A stretch of 64,000 nucleotides of DNA from JBBQWR01 sp038210495 (GCA_038210495.1 JBBQWR010000015.1:1-64000); one strand, 5' to 3'. Counted from the stretch's first letter, positions 24,028 through 33,672 are shown. The notes: a model not told the origin generated them from the letters alone. Made by a program: numbers and translations.

Positions 24028-24651
24028 ATGGCATTTGGACGGCGAGGTTGGCTGCAATTCTGTGGCCTCCTCCTGGTAACGGCGGGGTGTTCATCGGGCA
24101 GTCCGGCTCGCCAAGAGCAGCCGGCAATCGATCCGGTCGCGGCCGGCAAGGCGGCGCTCGCCGAGTACGACACCGATCGCGATGGCGTCATCTCGAGCGC
24201 CGAACTCGACAAGTGTCCGCCGCTCAAGTCGGCCCTTGGCCGCTATGACACTGGGGGCGACAAAAAGATCACGGCCGAAAACATCGCGGCCCGAGTCGAG
24301 AAATGGAAGCAGGCCATGAGCAGCTCGACGAAGCTCGGGATTATCGCCACGCTCGATGGCGCGCCGCTCGCCGGATGCAACGTGACGGCCGAACCGGAGC
24401 CTTTTCTTGGCCCGGAGTTCAAACCGGCCACGGGCGTGACCGACAATTATGGCAGTCTTGCCACGCTCGTATCCTCAGGAAAGTCGGGCGCCAGCTTTGG
24501 CTTGTACAAGCTCCGGTTCTCCAAAGTCGTTGGCGGCAAGGAAACGATTCCGGCTCGCTACAACACGCAGACCGAGCTTGGCGTCGAGGTAGCTCGCGAC
24601 AATCCCGAGCTTCAAGGTGGTGGGCTGACGTTCAATCTCAAAAGCAAATAA
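24028..24651 (+). CDS. Lipoprotein with one EF-hand-like loop
   Basis: 207 residues. The N-terminus is a lipoprotein signal (LLLVTAGCSSG, lipidated Cys at 21). A calcium-binding type loop DTDRDGVISSAEL lies near residue 48, and a second weaker one, DTGGDKKITAENI, near 74. The C-terminal half looks like the planctomycete carboxypeptidase-regulatory-like fold (AGCNVTAEPEPF and a C-terminal GGGLTFNLKSK). A DUF1559 gene follows 34 bp downstream, so the two probably form an operon for cell-surface proteins. Confidence 0.75.
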   Translation: MAFGRRGWLQFCGLLLVTAGCSSGSPARQEQPAIDPVAAGKAALAEYDTDRDGVISSAELDKCPPLKSALGRYDTGGDKKITAENIAARVEKWKQAMSSSTKLGIIATLDGAPLAGCNVTAEPEPFLGPEFKPATGVTDNYGSLATLVSSGKSGASFGLYKLRFSKVVGGKETIPARYNTQTELGVEVARDNPELQGGGLTFNLKSK

Positions 24652-24685
24652 GCATCGGCGCCCGATCGCCAAAAGGGTCTAATCC

Positions 24686-25720
24686 ATGTCGTTCCCATTC
24701 GTTAGTCGCGGCGCCCGGCTCGATCGCTCATCCGGCTTCACACTCGTCGAGTTGCTGGTCGTGATGACGATCATCGGGATTTTGGTCTCCTTGCTGCTGC
24801 CGGCGGTCCAGCGGTCGCGCGAGTCGGCGCGGATCACTCAATGCGCGAACAACATGCATCAAATCGGCTTGGCGGCGATAACGCACGAGCAGGACGCCAC
24901 TTTTTTTCCCACGGGCGGATGGTGCTGGGGCTGGGCCGGTGATCCCGATCGCGGATTTGGCCATCGGCAGCCGGGCGGGTTTTTCTACAATCTTTTGCCG
25001 TTTCTCGACGCCAAAAACTTGCACGACATGGGCGCCGGAATGCCCGACGCGCAAAAGCGGGACGCCATCTCGCTGGCCACGCAAACCCCGATCGCGATGT
25101 TCAATTGCCCCTCGCGACGACGGGCCATCGCATACCCTTACATCCACGGTAGTCCCTATGCCAATATGACCAAGCCCTCCGTCATTGGCCGTTCGGACTA
25201 TGCGGCTAATGGCGGCGACAACCCACCCGGCGGCATCTCCTTCGGCGTTTCGACTCTATCCGCGGGGGACGCCGATATTCCCAAAGTGCTGCCGACAATG
25301 ACCACTAACGGCACGTCGTTCAGCCCTGACATTTGTTTGCAGGGGACCGGCGTCTGCTACATGCTCAGCCAAGTCAAATTGGCCAATATCAACACCGGAG
25401 CCAGCAATCTGATTTTGGCGGGCGAGAAATATCTCGACCCCGATGGCTACTTTACCGGTACATTGGGATCGGACGATCAGGGCTGGAATCTCGGTTTTGA
25501 CTACGATGTAATCAAGTGGGGCACGACATCCACGCCACCGACGCAGGACCAGCCCGGTAACGATTTGTGGACGTCGTTCGGCAGCGCTCACTCGAACACG
25601 GCTCAGTTCGTGTTCTGCGACGGATCGGTGCACAGTATTGCCTACACGGTCGATCCCAGCGTGTTTCCGCTCCTTTGCAGCCGCACGCACAACAAGACGA
25701 TCGATCCGAGCAAGTTTTGA
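24686..25720 (+). CDS. DUF1559 pseudopilin-like protein (copy 3)
   Basis: 344 residues with the prepilin motif SGFTLVELLVVMTIIGILVSLLLPAV and the DUF1559 body (CANNMHQIGLAAITHEQD) ending in FVFCDGSVHSIAY. It is clearly more distant from copies 1 and 2 than these are from each other. It follows the lipoprotein gene at 24028 closely. Confidence 0.9.
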   Translation: MSFPFVSRGARLDRSSGFTLVELLVVMTIIGILVSLLLPAVQRSRESARITQCANNMHQIGLAAITHEQDATFFPTGGWCWGWAGDPDRGFGHRQPGGFFYNLLPFLDAKNLHDMGAGMPDAQKRDAISLATQTPIAMFNCPSRRRAIAYPYIHGSPYANMTKPSVIGRSDYAANGGDNPPGGISFGVSTLSAGDADIPKVLPTMTTNGTSFSPDICLQGTGVCYMLSQVKLANINTGASNLILAGEKYLDPDGYFTGTLGSDDQGWNLGFDYDVIKWGTTSTPPTQDQPGNDLWTSFGSAHSNTAQFVFCDGSVHSIAYTVDPSVFPLLCSRTHNKTIDPSKF

Positions 25721-25744
25721 TTCTGCACGCGCTTGCGAAGCGGG

Positions 25745-26248
25745 TTACGCCAACGTTTCCTTTTGGACTTTGGCCGTTTGAGCGGCCCGAAATTGCCGCA
25801 GGCTTTCGCGGAGCTCGGCGCGTGAGTTGCCCAAGATTGCCACAACCAACAAGGCGGCGTTTGTGGCCCCAGCTCGGCCGATAGCCAATGTCGTAAACGG
25901 AGAGCGTTCGGCGGCTTGCGTGAGTGAGAGTAATGTTTCGAGAGCGCCGCTCGTTTGCCGAGGCAGCGGAACGGCGAGTGTCGGCAAGGCAGAGCAGCCG
26001 GCGACCGCGGCAGCCAGTTCGCCGTCGTCCGCGGCTCCGACGATCAGCGATTGAATCCCCGCCGCGACAAAGCGAGCGACCGCTTCCGCTACACTTTCCG
26101 TCGCTAGGCGATCGGCGGCGATCCACCGCTCCCAGCGAACATGGAATTGATCGAGAGCTTCCGCCGCGTGGCGCAGTGTTTCCCAGTCATCTTGCCGGCC
26201 CATGAAGATCGCGACCAGCGCCGGTTCGGTGGTTCCCATCGTCGGCAT
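25745..26248 (-). CDS. PurE-like protein lacking catalytic residues
   Basis: 167 residues with the fold marks of N5-CAIR mutase: ALVAIFMGRQDDWETLRHAAE at the N-terminus and LAIGRAGATNAALLVVAIL near the C-terminus. The active-site motifs are changed. The SAHR motif reads AADR (Asp46 in place of the catalytic His), GAGGAAHLPG reads GAADDGELAA (no His), and GSxSD reads GRQDD. It is therefore unlikely to be a working PurE; it may be a pseudoenzyme with a different ligand. It is divergent from sua5, 57 bp away. Confidence 0.75.
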   Translation of the reverse strand: MPTMGTTEPALVAIFMGRQDDWETLRHAAEALDQFHVRWERWIAADRLATESVAEAVARFVAAGIQSLIVGAADDGELAAAVAGCSALPTLAVPLPRQTSGALETLLSLTQAAERSPFTTLAIGRAGATNAALLVVAILGNSRAELRESLRQFRAAQTAKVQKETLA

Positions 26249-26304
26249 TCCTGTCTAGGGTAGGGAGACTCTACTCTCCCGTTTTCGCTTGAGTGTCCGC
26301 GCTC

Positions 26305-27321
26305 ATGACCGAAGTGTACAACATCGAGTCGCTTTCCCAAGGGGCCGCGGCGATCGAGCACGCGGCGGAGGCCTTGCGCGCCGGCAGACTGGTCGCCTTT
26401 CCCACGGAAACCGTTTACGGATTGGGCGCCAACGCGCTCGATTCGGCAGCTGTCGCCAGAATTTTCGCCGCCAAGGGCCGGCCTGCCAACAATCCGCTCA
26501 TCGTGCATGTCAACTCGACAGCCGCTGCCCGGGAGTTGACCGCCGAGTGGCCGGCGACGGCCGAATTGCTGGCAGCCCGCTTCTGGCCCGGGCCATTGAC
26601 CCTTGTACTGCGAAAGCATTCTTCCGTGCCGGATATTACCACGGCCGGCGCGGATACAGTCGCCGTGCGGGCGCCGGCGCACCCGGTCGCGCTGGCTCTG
26701 ATAGGCGCCGCCAAAATTCCCGTCGCGGCCCCGAGCGCAAACCGTTCCTGCGAAGTGTCGCCGACGACTGCGGAGCATGTGCGCAAGAGCCTAGCGGATC
26801 GGGTCGACGTCGTATTAAATGGCGGCCCGACGTCCGGCGGGCTGGAATCCACGGTCTTGGATCTCAGCGTCAATCCGCCGAGGCTTCTGCGACCGGGGAT
26901 GATCGCTCCCTCGGTGCTCGAAAATGTTATCGGGACCATCTCAAGACCGCAACTCGACCGAGATGACGGATCAAAACCGCTTGCCTCGCCCGGTACCTCC
27001 GCCCGGCATTACGCTCCGCGGGCGCCAATGGAACTGCGCGTGCCCAGCGATTCAAGTCGACTGGAGCAGTTGGTCGCGACGGGAGCCAAGATCGGTTGGC
27101 TCGCTTTAGCGCGCCCGACAATCGACTCGCCAGCGCTCGTATTGATTCAGATGCCGACTGATCCGATCGCCTTCGCGGCTCGGCTTTACGCTGCGCTGCA
27201 CGAGTTAGATGGCGCGGGCGTCGGTCGGATCATCGTCGACATGCCTCCGGACGACGAAGCTTGGCTCGCCGTCCGAGACCGCTTGCGCCGCGGCGCCGCT
27301 CCAGGCGAGCGCGGAACGTAA
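26305..27321 (+). CDS. L-threonylcarbamoyladenylate synthase (Sua5/YwlC)
   Basis: 338 residues. It makes threonylcarbamoyl-AMP for t6A37 in tRNAs decoding ANN codons. The YrdC domain is clear (AFPTETVYGLGANAL, AAKGRPANNPLIVHV, APSANRSCEVSPTTAEHV), and a C-terminal Sua5 domain of about 130 residues follows (ASPGTSARHYAPRAPMEL). The ATG at 26305 is preferred over an upstream GTG at 26293. The divergent PurE-like gene shares its promoter region. Confidence 0.92.
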   Translation: MTEVYNIESLSQGAAAIEHAAEALRAGRLVAFPTETVYGLGANALDSAAVARIFAAKGRPANNPLIVHVNSTAAARELTAEWPATAELLAARFWPGPLTLVLRKHSSVPDITTAGADTVAVRAPAHPVALALIGAAKIPVAAPSANRSCEVSPTTAEHVRKSLADRVDVVLNGGPTSGGLESTVLDLSVNPPRLLRPGMIAPSVLENVIGTISRPQLDRDDGSKPLASPGTSARHYAPRAPMELRVPSDSSRLEQLVATGAKIGWLALARPTIDSPALVLIQMPTDPIAFAARLYAALHELDGAGVGRIIVDMPPDDEAWLAVRDRLRRGAAPGERGT

Positions 27322-27679
27322 GCTCCCGTTCTCCGGCGCTCATTCGTTATAAAGCTCGATGGCCACTCGGCTCGGCCAAACAGCTCAATGCGCAATTGCC
27401 CAAACTCCGCATTGCGAATATTCTCCGCGTGTTAACCGTTTTGCCTCAGTTAGGATCTGCTATTCCGCCGCGCGAGTCGATTCTCGCTCAAGTCCATGGG
27501 TGAACGATCCGTGGCGGGATCGCGAAAAAGCATGAGAAATTCGCGTCAAAGAAAAAAAATGGGATTTGCCATCGACTATTGGCGATGGTTATAGTGACAT
27601 TTCCCGCCGGTCGAAACCATCCCACCGTTACGAATGCCTGCGATTCGCGTCCCACCCGCGAACCGATCGCATCCCACCG
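27322..27679. other. Intergenic region, nothing recognised
   Basis: Between sua5 and the DUF1549 gene. Short overlapping frames on the + strand have unlikely translations. No repeat, tRNA or clear terminator was seen. Confidence 0.5.
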
Positions 27680-30082
27680 ATGTTCCCAACCAACCTGCGC
27701 GCCGCGAAGCGATTCGCTGGCCTGTCCGCTATTGTTCTGCTGCTAAATTGCGCCGGCCTTGCGCGCGCAGCCGGACATCAGTCGGGCTTCGCCCAGGGAG
27801 ATTGGCCGTTTCAGCCACTGAAGCGCCCGGCGACACCCCAGGTCCGCGAGAGTTCGTGGATCAAAAATCCAGTCGATGCCTTCATCCTCGCGCGGCTGGA
27901 AAAGAAGGGCCTGCGACCGAGTCCCGCGGCCGACAAGTTGACGCTGCTCCGCCGAGTCTCGTTTGATCTCACGGGATTGCCTCCGACCGCCGAAGAGCAA
28001 GCCGCCTTCGTCGCCGATCTATCGCCAGAGGCGTACTCGAAGGTGGTGGATCGTTTACTAGCGTCGCCACGTTATGGAGAACGCTGGGCAGAGCATTGGC
28101 TCGACGTGGTTCGCTTCGCCGAAACGGATGGCTTCAAATCGGACGCTCTTCGCCCCGAGGCGTATAAATATCGCGACTACGTCATTAGCTCGCTGAACGC
28201 TGATTTGCCCTACGATCGATTCGTCAGGCAGCAGCTTGCGGGTGACGAACTCGAACCTGGCAACCCACAGGCGATTATCGCCACGGGACTCAATCGCCTT
28301 TACCCCGACGAGATCAACGCCTCCGACCTACGCCAGCGGCGGCAGGAGATGCTCGACGACCTGACTGAAGTCACTGGCTCGGCTTTCTTGGGGCTGACGA
28401 TCGGATGTGCCCGTTGTCACGATCACAAATTCGATCCGATCACGCAGTTCGATTACTACCGGTTGCAGGCGATATTCGCACCGATCGCTCCTCGCGACGA
28501 CTTGGTCGCCGCTACGCCAATCCAACAGGGGCGTTATCGAATTCAACTCGAAGCATGGCGGCAGGCGACGAAAGAGATTCGCGATCAAATCGAAGCCTTG
28601 GTCGGCCCGACCAAAGCAACCCTCGTTCGCGACGCAACCGAGGGTTTCGACGCCGACACGCAGCATGCGCTCAACGAGCCACCCGAGCACCGCAGTCCGC
28701 TGGAAACGCAACTCGTGATTCAGGCCGACAAATGGCTCGAGCTTAGGCTGCAAAAGCTGGACAATCGGCTGGACGACAAACAGAAAGATCGGCTGGCCTC
28801 GCTCCAGCAGAAGCTGGCCGCCTTCGATGCGGTCAAGCCCATTCCGCTTCCGGCGGCGATGGCCGTTGTCGACGTCGGACGGCGCGCCCCGGCGACATAT
28901 CGGCTCTCGACCGGAGACTTTCGCAAACCGCTCGATGAAGTTTCCCCCGGGTTCCCGGAATTTCTCGGCTTAAGCGAACCATTGATTCCCCACGGGGTAT
29001 CGCCGGACACGACCGGCCGTCGAGCCGCCCTGGCCGTTTGGTTGTCGAGACCCGATCATCCGATGACCGCGCGCGTCATCGTCAATCGGTTGTGGTCGCA
29101 CCATTTTGGCGCCGGCATCGTTGGCACGCCGAACGATTTCGGCACGATGGGCGACGCCGCCACGCATACGGAGCTACTCGATTGGCTGGCCGCGGAGCTT
29201 GTCGAGCAGAAATACAGCTTGAAAACGATCCACCGTTTGATGGTCACGTCGGCCACCTATTGCCAAACGTCGCTGATCGAAGATACCAATCAAACGCAGA
29301 CTGCCGCTCAATCGGCCGACCCAAACGACCGCCTGTTGTGGAGATTCCGCGGCGCCCGGCTTGAAGGGGAAGCGATTCGAGACGCCATCTTGCAATCGGC
29401 CGGCGATCTGAATATCAAAATGTTTGGTCCTAGTGCTCGACCCAAGCTGCCCGAGGGAATTGGCCGATATGCCTGGGAACCGGATCCGCTACGGCAAGAT
29501 CGCGACCGCCGCTCGGTGTATGTGCTGGCGAAGCGAAATCTGCGTTATCCGCTACTCGAAGTGTTCGATCAGCCGGATATGCATAACAGTTGTCCGAGAC
29601 GCGATTCGACGGTGACGCCGCCGCAGGCCTTGGAATTATTGAACAGCGATTTTACGGAGGAAGAGGCGCGGCAATGGGCTCGCCGCTTAGTTGCCCGATA
29701 CGGCGCCGATAAAGCGGCGCTCGTTCGCAACGCCTACAGGACCGCCTATGGTCGGCAGCCGACCGATGAAGAACTCGCGGCCGCCAGCGAGTTCATCTCC
29801 GCGGAATCCTCGACGGTCGAGCGGGACGCGAAGAATCATCGCGCGTTTCGCAACGTATCCGCTTCGGCGACTGACTTGAAACAGACGGCGACCGCCGTGA
29901 AAACAGATTCCGCGCTGCCAAAGTCGCCGCCTAGTTCCGTGAGCCAAAAACCTGTCGAGCCATCGCCCACGCCGGCCTCGTCCGGCGCCGCGGACAGCGA
30001 ATCATTGCCGCCCGAGGCCGAAGCGATCGCCGACTTTTGCCATGCCCTGTTTAACTCGAATGAGTTTCTCTATGTCGATTGA
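27680..30082 (+). CDS. DUF1549/DUF1553 domain protein
   Basis: 800 residues with a signal peptide (AGLSAIVLLLNCAGLARAAG). The DUF1549 domain starts at NPVDAFILARLEKKGLRPSPAAD and includes ERWAEHWLDVVRFAETDG and the cysteine motif CARCHDHKFDP; the DUF1553 domain follows (RPDHPMTARVIVNRLWSHHF ... LLRRDSTVTPPQALELLN). No separate N-terminal PSCyt1 c-type heme domain is visible. These proteins pair with DUF1501 proteins in planctomycetes and are thought to act in periplasmic polymer breakdown or redox chemistry; the role is unproven. A linker rich in Ser, Thr and Pro lies near the C-terminus (residues 730-785). The ATG at 27680 is the likely start. Confidence 0.92.
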   Translation: MFPTNLRAAKRFAGLSAIVLLLNCAGLARAAGHQSGFAQGDWPFQPLKRPATPQVRESSWIKNPVDAFILARLEKKGLRPSPAADKLTLLRRVSFDLTGLPPTAEEQAAFVADLSPEAYSKVVDRLLASPRYGERWAEHWLDVVRFAETDGFKSDALRPEAYKYRDYVISSLNADLPYDRFVRQQLAGDELEPGNPQAIIATGLNRLYPDEINASDLRQRRQEMLDDLTEVTGSAFLGLTIGCARCHDHKFDPITQFDYYRLQAIFAPIAPRDDLVAATPIQQGRYRIQLEAWRQATKEIRDQIEALVGPTKATLVRDATEGFDADTQHALNEPPEHRSPLETQLVIQADKWLELRLQKLDNRLDDKQKDRLASLQQKLAAFDAVKPIPLPAAMAVVDVGRRAPATYRLSTGDFRKPLDEVSPGFPEFLGLSEPLIPHGVSPDTTGRRAALAVWLSRPDHPMTARVIVNRLWSHHFGAGIVGTPNDFGTMGDAATHTELLDWLAAELVEQKYSLKTIHRLMVTSATYCQTSLIEDTNQTQTAAQSADPNDRLLWRFRGARLEGEAIRDAILQSAGDLNIKMFGPSARPKLPEGIGRYAWEPDPLRQDRDRRSVYVLAKRNLRYPLLEVFDQPDMHNSCPRRDSTVTPPQALELLNSDFTEEEARQWARRLVARYGADKAALVRNAYRTAYGRQPTDEELAAASEFISAESSTVERDAKNHRAFRNVSASATDLKQTATAVKTDSALPKSPPSSVSQKPVEPSPTPASSGAADSESLPPEAEAIADFCHALFNSNEFLYVD

Positions 30083-31547
30083 GTTGGACATTGCGGGCAC
30101 TCAGTCGGCGATTGCTCACAGGGAGCAAGCCGCTTCGCGCCGCGATTTTTTGGCTCGCGCCGGCGGTGGGATGGGCGCGATAGCACTGTGGTCTCTGTTG
30201 GCGCGCGAGGCGGATGCCCGGCCGCATCGCAAGTCGCCCAACGCGGTCGCCAATCCGATCGCGGTGAAGGCGCCGCCGCTCGCCGCCAAGGCGCGGAGCG
30301 TGATTTGGTGCTTCATGGACGGCGGTCCGAGTCATCTCGACCTGTTCGATCCGAAACCCCAGTTGCAAAAACTGTCCGGCGCTCCGCTGCCTCCGTCGTT
30401 CAAACGGCCGATGACCGCGATGGGCAAAACGGCCAACACGCCGCTGATGGGCTCGAACCGCACGTTCCGCCGCCACGGCCAATCCGGCATCTGGGTCAGC
30501 GACTGGTATCCGGAAATCGCCAAGTGTGTGGACGACATGACGGTCCTCCAAAGCGTGCATGCCGATGGACTCACTCACGTCGCCAGCGTCGCCCAGATGA
30601 ATACCGGGGCGCTTCTCGCCGGCCGCCCCAGCGTCGGCGCGTGGACGCTCTATGGACTGGGCAGCCAGTGCGAAAATCTGCCCGGCTTCGTCGTGATGAC
30701 CGACTATACTCGCGACCCGCCGGGGGGCAGCCACAATTGGGCGACCGGGTTCATGCCCTCCACCTATCAAGGCACGCGATTCCGGGCGGGCAAGACCCCG
30801 ATTCTCAATGTCTCGCCTCCCAACTCGATCACGCCCGCGGAGCAGCGCACCGAACTCGACTACATCGAGCAACTCGATCGGCGCCATTCGCTATGCCGCA
30901 ACGACGATTCGCTGGAAGCGCGGATCGCCGCATACGAACTGGCCTATCGGATGCAAGTGGCTGCCCCCGAAGTTGTCGATTTGACCACCGAGTCGGCAGA
31001 AACCCTCTCGCTATACGGTCTGGATCAAACGGACATCGCCGACAACGCTCGCAATTGTTTGATCGCTCGCCGATCGGTCGAACGAGGCGTGCGATTCGTG
31101 CAGATGTATATGGGCTCCGGCAGCCGCTGGGACGCTCACGATCATCTCGAAGTAAATCACGCCCGCTATTGCCGCGAGTCCGATCGGCCGATCGCGGCCT
31201 TGCTCACCGATCTCAAGCGCCGGGGACTGCTCGACTCGACGCTCGTTATTTGGGGTGGAGAGTTCGGCCGCACTCCCATGAGCGAAAGCGGGAGCGGCCG
31301 CGACCACAATCCCTATGGTTTCACGATGTGGATGGCCGGGGGCGGCGTGAAACCGGGCACGGTCTTCGGCGCCACCGATGAGGTCGGCCTGTACGCGGTC
31401 GACAAGCCCGTGCACATTCGCGACGTGCATGCCACCGTCCTGCGATTGCTGGGTTTGGATCACGAGCAACTCACGTTCTCGCGCAATGGGCGGGACGAGC
31501 GTCTGACCATGACGTCGGGCTCGGTAATCGGCGACATTCTGGCCTAA
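30072..31547 (+). CDS. DUF1501 domain protein with Tat signal
   Basis: 491 residues, expected in the periplasm. A twin-arginine signal is present (ASRRDFLARAGGGMGAIALW), followed by the DUF1501 domain with CFMDGGPSHLDLFDPKP, LQSVHADGLTHVASVAQMNTG and IWGGEFGRTPMSES...GRDHNPYGF. DUF1501 has an alkaline-phosphatase/sulfatase-like fold. The gene starts inside the end of the DUF1549 gene (11-bp overlap), the standard planctomycete pair. Confidence 0.93.
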   Translation: MSIELDIAGTQSAIAHREQAASRRDFLARAGGGMGAIALWSLLAREADARPHRKSPNAVANPIAVKAPPLAAKARSVIWCFMDGGPSHLDLFDPKPQLQKLSGAPLPPSFKRPMTAMGKTANTPLMGSNRTFRRHGQSGIWVSDWYPEIAKCVDDMTVLQSVHADGLTHVASVAQMNTGALLAGRPSVGAWTLYGLGSQCENLPGFVVMTDYTRDPPGGSHNWATGFMPSTYQGTRFRAGKTPILNVSPPNSITPAEQRTELDYIEQLDRRHSLCRNDDSLEARIAAYELAYRMQVAAPEVVDLTTESAETLSLYGLDQTDIADNARNCLIARRSVERGVRFVQMYMGSGSRWDAHDHLEVNHARYCRESDRPIAALLTDLKRRGLLDSTLVIWGGEFGRTPMSESGSGRDHNPYGFTMWMAGGGVKPGTVFGATDEVGLYAVDKPVHIRDVHATVLRLLGLDHEQLTFSRNGRDERLTMTSGSVIGDILA

Positions 31548-31628
31548 TCTGGCCCCATGCGGTCTAATACCCTCGGCATTCTGGCCGAAGGGCGCTGCCC
31601 GTTGCACAATTGGTCACCGAAAACATTT

Positions 31629-32417
31629 ATGCCTCCACTGCCGGTCCTGTATGTTGGCGATCCGGAGTGGACCGAGTTTCGGGATGTCTTTCGGTGGCTG
31701 GGCAGTCAATGCGAGTTGCGATCGGCGGCGAGCGTCGACGCGGCCGTGGAGATTTTGAAAGACACGGATTTCGATCCGTTTCTGATAGTCCTAGCTCAAT
31801 CCTGGCCTGGACAATTCCGCTCGTCTCATATTGAGCAACTTACCGCCGCCGCGCCCTTGGCCCGCTTCAGTGAATTGCTCGGAAGCTGGTGCGAGGGACA
31901 AACCCGCACCGGCCATCCGCTTGCCGGCGCGATGCAATTTTATTGGCATCAATGGATCGCTCGAGTCCGGCCGGAACTCGAGCGAATCGCGTCGGGCGAT
32001 TTTTCGGTTTGGCGATTGCCGCTCACGGCGACCGACGAAGAGCGCCTGCTCGCCTTGCCGACCGTCGAGCCCCATCCCAACCAGGGCCTGCTAACCATCC
32101 ACACCCGCAACTCCGAACTGGCAGGCGCTCTGTGCGACGCAGCGTCGATGCGCGGCTTCAGCGCGCTTTGGATCCGGGGTCGCAAGCTCCCGCAGGTCGC
32201 CGGCATTCGCGCGGCGATCTGCGACTCGGCCGCCGCTACGAACGATGCGCAAGAAGTCGCCGCTCTACGCTCCCAGTTAGGCACAACGCCGATTGTCGTG
32301 CTGACCTCATTTCCTCGTCTCGGCGACCGCCAGCGCCTGCTCACGGCCGGCGCCGCGCTGGTCATCTCCAAACCGTTTTGGCTCGACGACCTATTCGGCC
32401 AGCTTCGAGAAATCTAG
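31629..32417 (+). CDS. Receiver-like (pseudo-response-regulator) protein
   Basis: 262 residues. The N-terminal part (PVLYVGDPEWTEFRDVFRWL) and the C-terminal part (TIHTRNSELAGALCDAASMRGFSAL ... TPIVVLTSFPRLGDRQRLLTAGAALVISKPFWLDDLFGQL) both look like CheY-type receiver folds. The C-terminal copy keeps the ISKP lysine and perhaps an acceptor Asp in AICDSA; the N-terminal copy lacks a normal phosphorylation site. No DNA-binding domain is seen. The start at 31629 is chosen because the upstream extension has unlikely composition. The DUF1501 gene ends 80 bp upstream. Confidence 0.65.
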   Translation: MPPLPVLYVGDPEWTEFRDVFRWLGSQCELRSAASVDAAVEILKDTDFDPFLIVLAQSWPGQFRSSHIEQLTAAAPLARFSELLGSWCEGQTRTGHPLAGAMQFYWHQWIARVRPELERIASGDFSVWRLPLTATDEERLLALPTVEPHPNQGLLTIHTRNSELAGALCDAASMRGFSALWIRGRKLPQVAGIRAAICDSAAATNDAQEVAALRSQLGTTPIVVLTSFPRLGDRQRLLTAGAALVISKPFWLDDLFGQLREI

Positions 32418-32593
32418 GGCCGGCCTTCCGGTCTCAGCCGACATCGATCGCGGACGACCGTTCAGCGGCAGGCGACTTTCGTGACCGACCTCTTTCCCTC
32501 GTATGTCTCTCCTTGTCAGGCGTCGGCACGAACGATAAATTACGAAAGTCCGCAACAAGTCGGACGGCATCGCATGCCGCTCGATTGTCCGCT

Positions 32594-32676
32594 GGAGGGT
32601 AAGCGAATTGGCCAGCAACCTGACTCGAAATCAGGCGCCCCGCAAGGGGTTGGGGGTTCGAATCCCCTGCCCTCCG
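32594..32676 (+). tRNA. tRNA-Ser(CGA)
   Basis: Class II tRNA. The acceptor stem GGAGGGT (32594-32600) pairs with GCCCTCC (32669-32675), the discriminator is G, the anticodon loop CTCGAAA gives anticodon CGA at 32626-32628, a long variable arm GCCCCGCAAGGGG follows, and the T arm has TTCGAAT. CCA is not encoded. The tail lies 92 bp from the end of an integrase remnant, so it is a likely integration target. Confidence 0.95.
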
Positions 32677-32767
32677 CTTCTTTATCTGGTAAGGGTTTAC
32701 GTTCATTTCGGCCACCTTATAAACCGGGTCTAAAAACGCCGTTTTGACAACCATTTGACAGCCAATC

Positions 32768-33196
32768 TCAGCCGACTCCTGCGGTGAGTAATTTTCCCAT
32801 GCGGTCGGCCGCGTCCCGTTGCATCGTCGGGAGCATGTGAGAGTAGGTATCCATCGCGATGCCGATGGTCGAATGGCCCAAGGTCTCCTGAACCACCTTG
32901 GGGTGCTCGCCGCTGCCCAGCATGAGCATCGCCGCCGTGTGCCGTAGATCGTGGAACCGCATATCGGGAAGCCCAGCCCGTTTCAAAAGCGGCTTGAACG
33001 CATTGGCGTGGAAATGCGTTCGCCGGAGGAATCCCCCCAGCGAATTTCGAAACACGGTTTCCGTTGGCCAGCCCTTGGCCAGCATCGCCCGGCGGTGAGC
33101 CCACAGTGAGTCGCTCGCCAATTGCGACAGCTCCACCTTCCGCCGGCTCTTCGAAGTCTTCGGCTCGCCCAGCATGAACTTGCCGTTCACGCAGGC
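32768..33196 (-). pseudogene. Truncated tyrosine recombinase (integrase) remnant
   Basis: The frame holds only the C-terminal catalytic part: EPKTSKSRRKVELSQ, HDLRHTAAMLML (His-x2-Arg) and LGHSTIGIAMDTYSHM with the nucleophile Tyr. The N-terminal core-binding domain and the first catalytic Arg are missing. Homology stops near 33196, where transposase-like sequence begins; the ORF continues to 33277 but in unrelated sequence. It faces away from the tRNA-Ser end by normal phage-like layout, so this is the remnant of an element that used the tRNA as attachment site. Confidence 0.8.
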
Positions 33197-33199
33197 TGG

Positions 33200-33646
33200 T
33201 CGGATTACCGCGATCGGTCTCAATGGCTGTATCGGGGAGATGTCGACCGCTTGCTCGAGGCGCTCCGAAAGCGGCAAGCGGAATTAGGTCTTCCAGAACC
33301 CAAGGAAACGATCCACGCCGCGAGCCCAAGTCACCGGTTCGCTGGACTATTTAACCAACCCACGGGAGCGGATGAAGTACGATCAATACCGCAAGCAAGG
33401 GCTGCCCATCACGAGCAGCCCGATGGAATCCACCGTCAAGCAAATCAACCGCCGCATCAAGGCACGGAAACATTCAGGGACGAAGGCGGCGACCCCATGC
33501 TGCACTTGGTGGCCGACCGATTGAGCCAGACCAACGACACCACCAAGTTCTGGCAACGACGATCGATCGAATCATTGAATCGTCGAGCTATCATCAAGCC
33601 ATATAAAAAAAGCAAACCGCGACTTGCACCCTACTGCCGCGATTGA
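33200..33646 (+). pseudogene. Frameshifted transposase C-terminal remnant
   Basis: Transposase-like sequence is spread over at least two frames: GDVDRLLEALRKRQAELG, then DYLTNPRERMKYDQYRKQGL and PITSSPMESTVKQINRRIK, then after a lost base near 33460 GTETFRDEGGDPMLHLVADR and RRAIIKPYKKSKPRL. The GLPI(T/S)S..ES..KQ.N.R.KG motif is typical of the end of DDE transposases; the IS family was not assigned. The N-terminal part and the inverted repeats are missing. It abuts the truncated integrase. Confidence 0.65.
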
Positions 33647-33672
33647 GCCGCGATTCCGCAGAGCTCGGCGAT

